NCBI RefSeq assembly: GCF_034096925.1
Contig: NZ_JAWZSQ010000009.1
Coordinates: 113,230-177,229 of the forward strand
Source: Patulibacter defluvii
GTDB lineage: Bacteria; Actinomycetota; Thermoleophilia; Solirubrobacterales; Solirubrobacteraceae
Length of the DNA stretch: 64,000 nt
Direction of reading: 5' to 3'
Numbering within the stretch: the first letter of the stretch is position 1; the number at the start of each line of letters is the position of its first letter. The notes below the pieces were generated by a model. That model did not search any database. It saw only the letters and a program-made list of their open reading frames with translations, and was not told where the DNA came from. Positions 8,490 to 17,424 of this stretch are shown here, piece after piece. Made by a program: the position numbers and the translations under genes.

Positions 8490-9550
8490 GGCCGCAGCTC
8501 CCGTCCGGTCAGCTCCAGGAAGACGTCCTCGAGCGTCCGCTGCTTGACCTGCAGGCCCTCGACCAGCACGCCCTGCTCAGCGCACCAGCCGGCGATCGTC
8601 GCCACCAGCTGCGGATCGACGGGGCCGGCGACGACGTAGGTGCCGGCGGCCGGCTCGGCGACCAGGCAGTCGGCGGGCAGCCGCGACTCCAGCGTCGCCA
8701 GCGGCAGGCCGGGCGCGGCCCGGAAGCGGACCTCGCGGTCGGCGCCGCCGCGGATCAGCTCCTGCGGGGTGCCGGTGGCGATCACCTGGCCGTGGTCGAC
8801 GATCACGATGTCGTCGGCCAGCCGCTCGGCCTCGTCCATGTAGTGGGTGGTCAGGACCACGGTGACGCCGTCGGCCCGCAGCGCCTCGACGATCCGCCAG
8901 GTCTCGTGGCGGGCCTGGGGGTCGAGGCCGGCGGTCGGCTCGTCGAGGAAGACCAGCTCCGGCCGGCCGACGATCGCCATCGCCAGCGACAGCCGCTGCT
9001 GCTGGCCGCCCGAGAGCCGCCGGTAGGGCGTGCGGACCACCTCGCGCAGGCCGAGCCGGTCGAGCAGCTGCTCGGGATCGAGCGGATCGGCGGCGTAGGC
9101 GGCGACCAGCCGCAGCATCTCGCCGCAGCGGGCCGCCTGGTAGACGCCGCCGCTCTGCAGCATCACGCCGATCCGCGGCCGCAGCCGGTCGCTGTCGGCG
9201 ATCGGGTCGAGGCCCAGCACCCGCACCCGGCCGCCGTCGGGCCGCCGGAAGCCGACGCAGGTCTCGATCGTGGTCGTCTTGCCGGCCCCGTTCGGCCCCA
9301 GCAGCGCCAGCACCCGCGCGCGCCCGACCCGCAGGTCGATCCCGTCGACCGCGGTCCGCTCGCCGTAGCGCTTGACCAGGCCCTCGATCAGCAGCGCCGG
9401 GTCGTCGGCGGTGGTCGACGCCGCGCCGGCGGTGGCGGTTGCCGTCGCGGCGGTCGTCGCGGGCGCGGACGGCGGCGGGCCGGCCACGTCGGTCGACGCG
9501 ACGGCGGGACGGAGCGAGAGGGCGTGCGGACGACGGCGCAACCCGACCAT
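8486..9550 (-). CDS. ABC transporter ATP-binding protein (DrrA-like)
   Basis: 354 residues from the ATG at 9550; the first 50 or so are low-complexity Ala/Thr. Then comes a complete nucleotide-binding domain: Walker A GPNGAGKTTT, Q-loop region VMLQSGG, signature LSGGQQQRLS, Walker B LVFLDEPTAGLD and the switch histidine in VVLTTHYMDEAE. The C-terminal 80 residues resemble the accessory domain of DrrA/CcmA-like exporters. It pairs with the ABC-2 permease through a GTGA overlap. The start codon nearly touches that of the divergent Fic gene (9549), so promoters must overlap coding sequence. The start is uncertain because no SD is seen. Confidence 0.9.
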   Translation of the reverse strand: MVGLRRRPHALSLRPAVASTDVAGPPPSAPATTAATATATAGAASTTADDPALLIEGLVKRYGERTAVDGIDLRVGRARVLALLGPNGAGKTTTIETCVGFRRPDGGRVRVLGLDPIADSDRLRPRIGVMLQSGGVYQAARCGEMLRLVAAYAADPLDPEQLLDRLGLREVVRTPYRRLSGGQQQRLSLAMAIVGRPELVFLDEPTAGLDPQARHETWRIVEALRADGVTVVLTTHYMDEAERLADDIVIVDHGQVIATGTPQELIRGGADREVRFRAAPGLPLATLESRLPADCLVAEPAAGTYVVAGPVDPQLVATIAGWCAEQGVLVEGLQVKQRTLEDVFLELTGRELRP

Positions 9551-10544
9551 GATGCAGGATCGACGGCCGACGGCGGCGTGCGGCCGAGGCCGGTTGGCGG
9601 ACGTCCAGGCCGGACATATTTGTTCGGTTCGCTTGGTGTTGGACCTCCCGAACAGGCTCGAAGAGGCCCACCACTCGACCGCGATCGAAGGCAACACGCT
9701 GGTGCTGAAGCAGGTCGAGCAGCTCCTCGACGAAGGGCGAGCGGTCGGCAACAAGGAGCTTCGTGAGTACATGGAGGTTCGCGGCTACGCCAACGCCGCC
9801 GACTGGGTCTACGGTCAGGGCCTCGAGCCGGGCTCTTGGTCCTCCGATGCTCCGCTGACCGTGACCGAGGTGCGGCGGGTCCACCAGCTCGCGCTGCGGC
9901 CCTCATGGGACGTCTCCCCCCATCCCAACGCCAGCGCCGAGGAGTCGCCCGGGGCGTTCCGTCGCCACGACATCCTCACCTTCCCTGGCGGCATGACGCC
10001 GCCCTCCTGGCCCGAAGTGCCCGCGCAGATCGCGACCTGGGTCGAACAGGTCGCCGAGCTGCGCCACGTCGGCGCTCCGGAGCTTCCCGAGCGTCTGGCG
10101 GCGATCCACTGTCGCTTCGAGCAGATCCATCCGTTCCTCGACGGCAACGGCCGCACCGGGAGGCTGCTGCTCAACCTCGTCCTGGTTCGGCTGGGGTACC
10201 CGCCCGCGATCATCTACAAGACCGATCGGAGCCGGTACCTGCGGGCGCTTCGCCGCGCCGATCTCGGGGACCTCGGTGCGCTGGGCGAACTGATCGCGCG
10301 AGCGATCCTGGACAACCTCTACCGCTTCGTCGTCCCCGCGATCGCCGGTCCCAACCGCATGGTTCCGCTCCCGGTCCTCGCCGACGACCGGGCCAGCGCC
10401 GACGCGCTGCGGGTCGCAGCGGCTCGCGGCCGGCTGAAGGCGCGCAAGGGCGCCGACGGCACGTGGCGTTCCTCCCGCGTCTGGGTCGACGAGTACCTGG
10501 ATGATCGCTCGCGACGTGGCCGTCCAGGCCGAGACCGCGGCTGA
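9549..10544 (+). CDS. Fic-domain protein with built-in inhibitory helix
   Basis: 331 residues if started at 9549. The Fic core is HPFLDGNGRTGR (catalytic H194), the signature of enzymes that transfer AMP (or another nucleotide moiety) to target hydroxyls. STAIEGN (residues 43-49) fits the (S/T)xxxE(G/N) inhibitory motif and lies N-terminal to the core, as in class II Fic proteins. A basic C-terminal segment (RLKARKGADGTWRSSRVW) looks winged-helix-like. The 5' end is doubtful: GTG at 9636 is also possible and would leave only about 13 residues before the motif. Codons here are less GC-biased than in neighbours, and 9615-9645 is locally AT-richer, hinting at acquisition by transfer. Confidence 0.85.
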   Translation: MMQDRRPTAACGRGRLADVQAGHICSVRLVLDLPNRLEEAHHSTAIEGNTLVLKQVEQLLDEGRAVGNKELREYMEVRGYANAADWVYGQGLEPGSWSSDAPLTVTEVRRVHQLALRPSWDVSPHPNASAEESPGAFRRHDILTFPGGMTPPSWPEVPAQIATWVEQVAELRHVGAPELPERLAAIHCRFEQIHPFLDGNGRTGRLLLNLVLVRLGYPPAIIYKTDRSRYLRALRRADLGDLGALGELIARAILDNLYRFVVPAIAGPNRMVPLPVLADDRASADALRVAAARGRLKARKGADGTWRSSRVWVDEYLDDRSRRGRPGRDRG

Positions 10545-10557
10545 GCGGCCCGCCCGC

Positions 10558-11169
10558 TCAGCCCTGCGCCCGGAAGACCGCCGGCGGCTCGCCGACGACC
10601 TCGATCCGGCCGTCGAACTCGGCCCGCAGCGGCGAGCGCTCCCACTCCTCGCGCAGCAGCCCGAAGACGTTGACGTCGAGGAACTCGTCGCCGTGGCGGT
10701 GGTAGCCGCGCAGCACGCCCTCGAGCCGCAGGCCGACGCCCTGGAGCGCCCGCGTCGAGCGCTCGTTGCGGGGGTTGGAGTAGCTGCCGAAGCGCTGCAT
10801 CGCGAGCGTCTCGAAGGCCAGGTGCTGGAGCAGCGCCTTCGACTCGCGGTTGGCCCCGGTGCCCCAGAAGGCGCGCCCGAACCAGGTGCCGCAGACGCAG
10901 CGGCGGTCGCGCGGGTGGAACTCGTAGAGGCCGGTGATGCCGGCTGGTCCCTGCTCGTGGTGGACCGCCAGCAGGTCGAGCTTGATCCCCCGCCGCCGCT
11001 CCTCGGCCAGCCCGGCGATGAACCGCCGCGGCTGGGCGGCGTCGGTGTACGGCCCCCACGAGAACCAGCGGGTGACCTCGGGATCGCCGGCCAGGCCGAG
11101 CAGCGCCTCGGCGTCGTCCTCGGTCGGGTAGCGGAGGGTCAGGGTGGGCCCGCGGACTTCCAGCGACAT
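10558..11169 (-). CDS. GNAT-family N-acetyltransferase (RimJ/RimL-like)
   Basis: 203 residues with the RimJ/RimL-type GNAT fold. It opens with RGPTLTLRYPTEDDAEALL, has a central WFGRAFWGTGANRESKALL where acetyl-CoA normally binds, and a late NPRNERSTRALQGVGLRLEG typical of the family. It probably acetylates an alpha-amino group or a small amine; the substrate is unknown. The ATG at 11169 has a TAGGCT hexamer 9 nt upstream (11184-11179). The gene ends 13 nt from the convergent Fic gene. Confidence 0.85.
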   Translation of the reverse strand: MSLEVRGPTLTLRYPTEDDAEALLGLAGDPEVTRWFSWGPYTDAAQPRRFIAGLAEERRRGIKLDLLAVHHEQGPAGITGLYEFHPRDRRCVCGTWFGRAFWGTGANRESKALLQHLAFETLAMQRFGSYSNPRNERSTRALQGVGLRLEGVLRGYHRHGDEFLDVNVFGLLREEWERSPLRAEFDGRIEVVGEPPAVFRAQG

Positions 11170-11192
11170 CGGCGCCGCAGCCTACCTCCCCC

Positions 11193-11245
11193 CGCTCGCG
11201 TGGCGGATCGGCCCCACCCCTCGGGGGCGATCCGCCACGCGAGCG
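11193..11245. terminator. Strong hairpin between hydrolase and acetyltransferase genes
   Basis: Perfect 18-bp arms (11193-11210 and 11228-11245), extended inward by one mismatch and four more pairs. It sits just after the secreted hydrolase gene on the minus strand and just upstream of the acetyltransferase promoter. No T tract follows, so termination is inferred from position. Confidence 0.6.
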
Positions 11246-11268
11246 CTGGCCGGCTGGCCGCGGGAGGC

Positions 11269-13494
11269 TCAGCGCGTGCAGGTGCGGTAACGCCGGACGT
11301 CGCGGACCGTGCGGCCGTTGGCCAGCTTGGCGGTCGTCGTCACCCGCACCGTCCGCTTGGTCGTGAACCGCCGCAGGTCGACGACCACCGTCCACGGCCG
11401 CCCACGGCGGCTGGGCTTGCGGGCCTTCACGCTGCGGCCGCCGACCCGCGCCCGCACGCTGCGGATCCGCTGCTTGCCCGGCCGGACCCGGATCCGGAAG
11501 CGGCGCTGGCTGCGGCAGCGCTTCGGGCCGGTGGCCGTCGGCGGCGTGGCGGCCGGCGCCGGACCGACCACGGGCAGCGAGAGGAAGCTCGGCGACTCGG
11601 GCCGGATGTCGACCCGCTGGACCGCGAGCACCTGGCCGACCAGGTCGGGCAGCGCCGGCAGCGCGTGCGGCAGGTCGCTCGACGTCAGCGCCAGCCGCAG
11701 CCGGTGGCCGGGCCGGATCACCGCGTCGGTGCCGAAGATCTCGACGTCCATGTCGACCGGCTGGTCGGGCGTCACCGGCAGCCGGGTCTCCTTCGTGAAC
11801 GGGTGGAAGGGCAGCTTCAGGTCGCCGTTGGCCGCCCGCTCGCTGCGCGACTCGTCGAGCGCCCGCTGGCCCATCGCCAGGAAGCCCGAGGTCAGCGCGC
11901 GGCTGGTGCCGTCCGGCGCGACGTCGGTCAGCTGGGCGTGCCAGAAGCCGTCGGCGCGCGAGCTCGACCCGCGCAGCCGCAGCGCGATCGGCCCGGCAAC
12001 CCGCAGCGGCTTGGCCTGCGGTGCGGTGGTGAAGGTCGCCCCGCCCGACTCGGCGCTGGCGTTGCTCTGGGCGCAGCCGTCGAGCGCGCTGACCAGCAGG
12101 CCGGCGGTCCACTGGACGGTGCTGCGCGAGCAGAGGCTGCCGAGCAGGTTCGGCCAGACGGTGCGGCCGCCGGCCGCGGTCGGCCGGCTCCAGGCCAGGC
12201 TGGCGTCCTCGCCGCCGAGCCCCGACGCCTGGGCGTTCAGGTACAGCCGCTGGTAGCGGGTGCCGGGCGGCGGCCACGCGCGCTCGCGGCGCCAGCTGTC
12301 CGGACCCAGCTGGTTGACCGTCACCGGGCCGAAGTCGCGGTCGATCCCGTTGTCGGCGCCGCGGATCCAGCGGTCGAACCAGAGCACGGCCAGCTCGGTC
12401 AGCGGCTGCGGGCGGCCGCTGCCGTCGCCCAGCCCCTCGCCGGCGGTCACGTGGTACCAGGGGCCCATCAGCAGCTGCTTGCGGCCGGGCTCCAGGCGCA
12501 GCCGCTGGTAGAGCAGCTGCTCGCCGCGCTGGAACAGGTCCCACCAGCCGCCGCTGATGAAGGTCGGGACCTCGATCCGGTCGACCACCGAGAGCGGCGA
12601 GCGGACGCGGTAGAAGTCGCCGTCGTCGGCCAGCGGGCCGCCGGTCAGCCCCTCCAGCACCGCCTGCAGCGGGAACGCGGCCGAGGTCAGCAGGCGGTCG
12701 GTCAGCCAGCCCAGCGCCCGCACCGGGTCGTTGAAGGCGTCGCTCGGCGGCACCACCCCGAGCGCGGTCGTCAGCCCCAGCCAGAGCGGGATGAAGCCGA
12801 GGTCGACCGAGCCGCCGTGCCAGACGACGTCGCGGTAGAGGTCGCCGCCGGGGATGATCGGGAAGATCGCCTTCAGGCCCGGCGGCCGGCGCGAGGCGGC
12901 CAGCAGCTGGTTGATCCCCATGTACGAGGCGCCGGTCATCGCCAGGTCGCCGTCCGACCACGGCTGCTTGCGGGCCCAGGCCAGGACCTCGATCGTGTCC
13001 TGCTGCTCGCGCGGGTCGAACGAGCGCCAGGTCCCGCGCGAGCTGCCGGTGCCGCGGACGTCGAAGACCACCTGGACGTAGCCGCGGCGGACGATCACCG
13101 GCGAGGCCCCGGCCAGCGTCGCGACCTGCTCGCCGGCCGCCCCGAGCACGTTCTTGTTGTACGGGGTGCCGGTGACCACGACCGGCAGCCGCTTGGCGAC
13201 CGCGGTCCCGGAGGCGTCGGCCGGGCGGTAGACGTCGGCCATCAGCGTCGTGCCGTCGGAGGCGGTGATCACGACGTCGCGCTGGACGGCGACCTTCGGG
13301 TAGTCGGGGGCGCGCAGCGGCAGCTGCGGGACGCTGGCCGATGGTGTCGCGCGGGTCGACGCCGGGGCCGCAGCGCCGGGGGTCGCGGCGGCGGCCGGAC
13401 CGGCCAGTGCCGCCAGCGCGAGCGCCGCCGCGCCGATCGCCGTCGCGCCGCGTGCCCGCCCGCGGCGACGTCCCCACTCCCTCGCACCGACCAT
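11269..13494 (-). CDS. Secreted CocE/NonD-family (X-Pro dipeptidyl-peptidase-like) hydrolase
   Basis: 741 residues with a signal peptide (basic start, hydrophobic GAAALALAALAGPAAAA, cleavage near residue 38). The alpha/beta-hydrolase domain opens VVITASDGTTLMADVYRPAD and has FDVRGTG and the nucleophile elbow GASYMG (S190), then an X-Pro peptidase C-terminal-like beta domain ending about residue 640. It would act outside the membrane on an ester or amide. The last 75 or so residues form a basic Arg-rich module bracketed by cysteines (GPKRCRSQRRFRIRV ... RRYRTCTR), a tail I associate with exported proteins of Solirubrobacterales-type actinobacteria. Start ATG 13494 is supported by TAGCTT at 13508-13503, eight nt upstream. 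Confidence 0.85.
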   Translation of the reverse strand: MVGAREWGRRRGRARGATAIGAAALALAALAGPAAAATPGAAAPASTRATPSASVPQLPLRAPDYPKVAVQRDVVITASDGTTLMADVYRPADASGTAVAKRLPVVVTGTPYNKNVLGAAGEQVATLAGASPVIVRRGYVQVVFDVRGTGSSRGTWRSFDPREQQDTIEVLAWARKQPWSDGDLAMTGASYMGINQLLAASRRPPGLKAIFPIIPGGDLYRDVVWHGGSVDLGFIPLWLGLTTALGVVPPSDAFNDPVRALGWLTDRLLTSAAFPLQAVLEGLTGGPLADDGDFYRVRSPLSVVDRIEVPTFISGGWWDLFQRGEQLLYQRLRLEPGRKQLLMGPWYHVTAGEGLGDGSGRPQPLTELAVLWFDRWIRGADNGIDRDFGPVTVNQLGPDSWRRERAWPPPGTRYQRLYLNAQASGLGGEDASLAWSRPTAAGGRTVWPNLLGSLCSRSTVQWTAGLLVSALDGCAQSNASAESGGATFTTAPQAKPLRVAGPIALRLRGSSSRADGFWHAQLTDVAPDGTSRALTSGFLAMGQRALDESRSERAANGDLKLPFHPFTKETRLPVTPDQPVDMDVEIFGTDAVIRPGHRLRLALTSSDLPHALPALPDLVGQVLAVQRVDIRPESPSFLSLPVVGPAPAATPPTATGPKRCRSQRRFRIRVRPGKQRIRSVRARVGGRSVKARKPSRRGRPWTVVVDLRRFTTKRTVRVTTTAKLANGRTVRDVRRYRTCTR

Positions 13495-13534
13495 GGCGGG
13501 AAAAGCTACCACCGGTACGGGAGCTGTCCCGCCG

Positions 13535-14116
13535 TCACGCGCGGACGGTGCTCGGCCGCAGCACCAGCACCTCGCCGTCGACGTGGGCCAGCAGCCAGGC
13601 GACGTCGTCGGCGCTGAAGCCGCTGCCGTCCTGGCCCGCCGGATGCGGATCGCGGGCCGCCGGCACCACCAGCCGGTCGAACCGCTCCTCGGCCACCAGC
13701 CGCCGCAGCGCGTGGCGGCGGGTGCGGCCCTGGACCATCCGCGCGTCGACCTCGACCCCCGCCCGCTGCAGCCGCTGCTCGACCGCGTCGAGCAGGTCGA
13801 GCGCCTCGGACGCGGCCTCGGGCAGCGGCCGGTCGAGCGGCAGGTGGTACGGGGTCGCCACCAGCACCGCCGGCACCACCACCGCGTCGTCGGCGCGCCC
13901 GATCCGGGCCGCCGCGTCGACCGCCGCGCACGACATCTCCGGCCCGGCCAGCGCCAGCAGCACCCGGCCGCTCGGCGCGGTCCGGCGGTCGCCGCGGGCC
14001 CGGCGGATCGTCACCGCCAGCCCGACCCCGACCACCAGCCCGAGCGCCGCCGCGACCGCGCCCAGGGCCACGTCGCCGAGCGGCAGCGCCGCCAGCAGTG
14101 CGTCGATCCCGCTCAT
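13535..14116 (-). CDS. Membrane-anchored universal-stress-like protein linked to Kdp
   Basis: 193 residues. One N-terminal transmembrane helix (DVALGAVAAALGLVVGVGLAVTI in spirit, about residues 14-36) precedes a cytoplasmic domain whose order of segments (VLLALAGPEMSCAAVDAAA, RRHALRRLVAEERFDRLVVPA, WLLAHVDGEVLVLRPS) resembles a UspA-like fold, though the ATP-binding glycine motif is not obvious. Its ATG overlaps the stop of the KdpD sensor-half gene (ATGA), making it the last gene of the kdp operon. A role in potassium or osmotic signalling is inferred from context only. Confidence 0.7.
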   Translation of the reverse strand: MSGIDALLAALPLGDVALGAVAAALGLVVGVGLAVTIRRARGDRRTAPSGRVLLALAGPEMSCAAVDAAARIGRADDAVVVPAVLVATPYHLPLDRPLPEAASEALDLLDAVEQRLQRAGVEVDARMVQGRTRRHALRRLVAEERFDRLVVPAARDPHPAGQDGSGFSADDVAWLLAHVDGEVLVLRPSTVRA

Positions 14117-15351
14117 CGTTCCCGTCGCTCCCCGCGCTCGCCGGCGGCGCGCTCGCTGACGATCCGCACGTCGACGCCCGGCAGCCGCCGCAGCAGCTCG
14201 TCGATCGCGATCCCCCCGCTCCGGCGCCAGCGCGCCAGCCCCCGCGCCCGCCCCGGCGCGCCGACGAAGAGGTAGGTCGTCCCCCGCTCGCGCGCGACCC
14301 GCGCGGCGGCGGCCTCGACCTCGTCGTCCTCCTCGACCAGCAGCTCGGCCCCGAGCGAGGCCGCCAGCCGCCGGATCCCGTCCAGCCGCTCGGCCTCGAC
14401 CACGGTCGGCGCCCGGCCCGGCCGGCGGACGTGGAGCAGGTCGATCCCGGCCCGCAGCCGCCGCGCCGAGCGCCACGCCCGCCGCACCACCCGCTGGCCG
14501 GCCGGCCCGGCCGAGACCAGCACCAGGATCCGCTCCTTGACCACGTCGGGAACGTCGTCGGCCACCCGCCGGTCGCGGTCGCCGCGCTCCTCCAGCCGCG
14601 CCGGTGGCGGCCCGACCGGGAACGCCACCCGCGGCAGCTCGCCGGTGTGGGCGCGGCCGCCCGAACGCGCGCTGGCCCCGGTCCGGCGGGCGCCGACCTC
14701 CTCGGCCGCCTGCAGCAGGGCCGTCTCCCGCAGGGCGGTCAGCTGCTCGATCCGGAAGAAGTTCTGGAGCGCCGCCGCGACCCGCTCGGGCGGGTAGATC
14801 TGGCCGTCGCGCAGCCGCTGCAGCAGCGCCGCGGGCGGCAGGTCGACCACCACCACGTCGTCGGCGTCGACCAGCACCCGGTCGGGCACCGTCTCGCGCA
14901 CGCGAACCCCGGTCAGCTCGGCGACCTGGTCGTTGAGCGACTCGAGGTGCTGGACGTTGACCGTCGAGAGCACGTCGATCCCCGCCCCCAGCGCGTGCTC
15001 GACGTCCTGCCAGCGCTTCTCGTGCTCGAGCCCGGGCGGGTTGCTGTGGGCCAGCTCGTCGATCAGCGCCAGCAGGACGCCGTCGGCCGGGGTCCGCTCC
15101 GCCCGCGCCAGCAGCCCCGGCAGGTCCAGCTCGCGGTGGACGATCCCGCGCTGATCGACCGGCCGCCGCGGCAGCTGCTCCAGGCCCTCGGCCTGGGCGG
15201 CGGTCTCCGCCCGGCCGTGGGTCTCCAGCAGCGCGACGACCACGTCGCGGCCGGCGTCGCGGGCGCGGCGCAGGTCCTGGAGGGCGCGGTAGGTCTTGCC
15301 GACCCCCGGCGCCATCCCCAGCATCACCGTGTGCCGCCCACGGCCGGTCAT
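14113..15351 (-). CDS. kdpD: KdpD sensor half (KdpD N-terminal plus USP domain, no kinase)
   Basis: 412 residues that align in architecture to the N-terminal half of the turgor/K+ sensor KdpD. It has Walker A GMAPGVGKT (12-20), GRDVVVALLETHGR, LALIDELAHSNPPG and WQDVEHALGAGIDVLSTVNVQHLESLND, then a USP domain (about 255-385). It ends there: no transmembrane bundle, no HisKA, no ATPase domain. The missing C-terminal half is a separate gene at 20869-22287, on the other side of kdpFACB. It is nine nt downstream of kdpB and overlaps the USP-like gene. It could modulate the separated kinase in trans. Confidence 0.9.
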   Translation of the reverse strand: MTGRGRHTVMLGMAPGVGKTYRALQDLRRARDAGRDVVVALLETHGRAETAAQAEGLEQLPRRPVDQRGIVHRELDLPGLLARAERTPADGVLLALIDELAHSNPPGLEHEKRWQDVEHALGAGIDVLSTVNVQHLESLNDQVAELTGVRVRETVPDRVLVDADDVVVVDLPPAALLQRLRDGQIYPPERVAAALQNFFRIEQLTALRETALLQAAEEVGARRTGASARSGGRAHTGELPRVAFPVGPPPARLEERGDRDRRVADDVPDVVKERILVLVSAGPAGQRVVRRAWRSARRLRAGIDLLHVRRPGRAPTVVEAERLDGIRRLAASLGAELLVEEDDEVEAAAARVARERGTTYLFVGAPGRARGLARWRRSGGIAIDELLRRLPGVDVRIVSERAAGERGERRER

Positions 15352-15360
15352 CGCACGGCC

Positions 15361-17424
15361 CTACGCCCCCAGCAGCCCGTGGACGACCAGGTCGATCAGC
15401 TTGATCCCGACGAACGGCGCGACCACGCCGCCGAGGCCGTAGACCAGCATGTTGCGCCGCAGCAGCGCATTGGCCCCGACCGGGCGGTAGCGGACGCCGC
15501 GCAGCGCGATCGGCACCAGCAGCGGGATCACGATCGCGTTGAACACGATCGCCGAGATGATCGCCGACTCCGGGGTGCCCAGGTCCATCACGTTCAACTG
15601 CGCCAGCGGCCCGTCCTCCCCCGGCCTGGTGGCCCAGACCGCGGCGAAGATCGCCGGCAGGATGGCGAAGTACTTGGCGATGTCGTTGGCGATCGAGAAG
15701 GTGGTCAGCGCCCCGCGGGTGATCAGCAGCTGCTTGCCGACCTCGACGATCTCGATCAGCTTGGTCGGGTTCGAGTCGAGGTCGACCATGTTGCCCGCCT
15801 CGCGGGCGGCCTGAGTACCGGTGTTCATCGCCACCCCGACGTCGGCCTGGGCCAGCGCCGGCGCGTCGTTGGTGCCGTCGCCGGTCATCGCCACCAGCCG
15901 TCCGCCGGCCTGCTGCTCCTGGATCAGCGCCAGCTTGGCCTCCGGCGTGGCCTCGGCGAGGACGTCGTCGACGCCCGCCTCCTGACCGATCTTGGCCGCG
16001 GTCAGGCGGTTGTCGCCGGTGACCATGATCGTGCGGATGCCCATCGCCCGCAGCCGGTCGAAGCGCTCGCGCATGCCGTCCTTGACGATGTCCTTCAGGT
16101 AGACGACGCCGAGCACCTGCTCGTCGCGGGCGACGGCCAGCGGCGTGCCGCCCTCCCCCGCCACGTGGTCGAGCGTCTGGCGCAGCTCCGGCGGCAGCGG
16201 GCCGTCGAGCTCGGCGATCCAACGCTCGATCGCGTCACCGGCGCCCTTGCGCAGGCGTCGTCCGGCGTAATCGACGCCCGACATCCGGGTCTGGGCGGTG
16301 AAGGGGACGAACTCGGCGCCGGCCGCGACCAGGTCGTGCTCGCGGATCTGGAACCGCTCCTTCGCCAGCACCACGATCGAGCGGCCCTCGGGCGTCTCGT
16401 CGGCCAGCGAGGCCAGCTGCGCCGCCTCGGCCAGCTCGCGCTCCTCGACCCCCGGCATCGGCAGGAAGGCGGTCGCCTGGCGGTTGCCGAGCGTGATCGT
16501 GCCGGTCTTGTCGAGCAGCAGCACGTCGACGTCGCCCGACGCCTCGACCGCGCGACCGGAGAGCGCCAGCACGTTGCGCCGCACCAGCCGGTCCATGCCG
16601 GCGATCCCGATCGCCGACAGCAGCGCCCCGATCGTGGTCGGGATCAGCGCCACCAGCAGCGCGATCAGCGTCACCAGCGAGACGTCGGCGCCGGCGAAGG
16701 TCACGAACGGCTTCAGCGTCGCGACCACCACCAGGAAGACGATCGAGAGCCCGGCCAGCAGGATCCCCAGCGCGACCTCGTTCGGGGTCTTGCGGCGGGC
16801 CGCGCCCTCGACCAGCGCGATCATCCGGTCGAGGAACGACTGCCCCGGCTCCTGGGTGATCTCGACCAGGATCCGGTCGCTGAGCACGCGGGTGCCGCCG
16901 GTGACGGCGCTGCGGTCGCCGCCGGCCTCGCGGATCACCGGCGCCGACTCGCCGGTGATCGCCGACTCGTCGACCGACGCGATCCCCTCGACGACGGTGC
17001 CGTCGCCGGGGATCACCTCGCCGACCTCGACCACCACCACGTCGCCGGGCCGCAGCTCGGCCGCGGGCCGGGTGCCGCCGTCGCGCAGCCGCGCGACGGT
17101 GTCGGTCCGCATCGCCCGCAGCGTGTCGGCCTGGGCCTTGCCGCGGCCCTCGGCCAGCGCCTCGGCCAGGTTGGCGAAGACGACGGTCAGCCACAGCCAG
17201 ACGGCGACCGCGAACGCGAACCACGCCGGCTGGTCGCCCCCGCCGAGCGGCGATCCTCCGAAGGCTTGGATCAGCCAGCCGACGGTGGTCACCACCGCCC
17301 CCAGCTCGACGACGAACATCACCGGGTTGCGGACCTGGATCCGCGGGTCGAGCTTGCGGACGCTGTCGAGCAGCGCCGGCCGCAGGATCCGGGGGTCGAG
17401 GACGGAGATCCGCTGGTCGGTCAT
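15361..17424 (-). CDS. kdpB: Potassium-transporting ATPase ATP-binding subunit KdpB
   Basis: 687-residue P-type ATPase subunit that energises K+ uptake by KdpFABC. It has the actuator motif TGES (157-160), the phosphorylated aspartate in DKTGT (D305), KGAGDAIERW in the nucleotide domain, the hinge MTGDGTNDAPALAQADVG, and the expected membrane helices at both ends (last ones about 590-685). Length is normal. Its ATG overlaps the kdpC stop (ATGA), so the order here is A-C-B rather than the usual A-B-C. Confidence 0.97.
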   Translation of the reverse strand: MTDQRISVLDPRILRPALLDSVRKLDPRIQVRNPVMFVVELGAVVTTVGWLIQAFGGSPLGGGDQPAWFAFAVAVWLWLTVVFANLAEALAEGRGKAQADTLRAMRTDTVARLRDGGTRPAAELRPGDVVVVEVGEVIPGDGTVVEGIASVDESAITGESAPVIREAGGDRSAVTGGTRVLSDRILVEITQEPGQSFLDRMIALVEGAARRKTPNEVALGILLAGLSIVFLVVVATLKPFVTFAGADVSLVTLIALLVALIPTTIGALLSAIGIAGMDRLVRRNVLALSGRAVEASGDVDVLLLDKTGTITLGNRQATAFLPMPGVEERELAEAAQLASLADETPEGRSIVVLAKERFQIREHDLVAAGAEFVPFTAQTRMSGVDYAGRRLRKGAGDAIERWIAELDGPLPPELRQTLDHVAGEGGTPLAVARDEQVLGVVYLKDIVKDGMRERFDRLRAMGIRTIMVTGDNRLTAAKIGQEAGVDDVLAEATPEAKLALIQEQQAGGRLVAMTGDGTNDAPALAQADVGVAMNTGTQAAREAGNMVDLDSNPTKLIEIVEVGKQLLITRGALTTFSIANDIAKYFAILPAIFAAVWATRPGEDGPLAQLNVMDLGTPESAIISAIVFNAIVIPLLVPIALRGVRYRPVGANALLRRNMLVYGLGGVVAPFVGIKLIDLVVHGLLGA

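Noticed and set aside
10501..13617. 1038-codon plus-strand frame opposite the secreted hydrolase
   Set aside because: It is antisense to a protein with signal peptide and catalytic elbow, and has shadow-frame composition.
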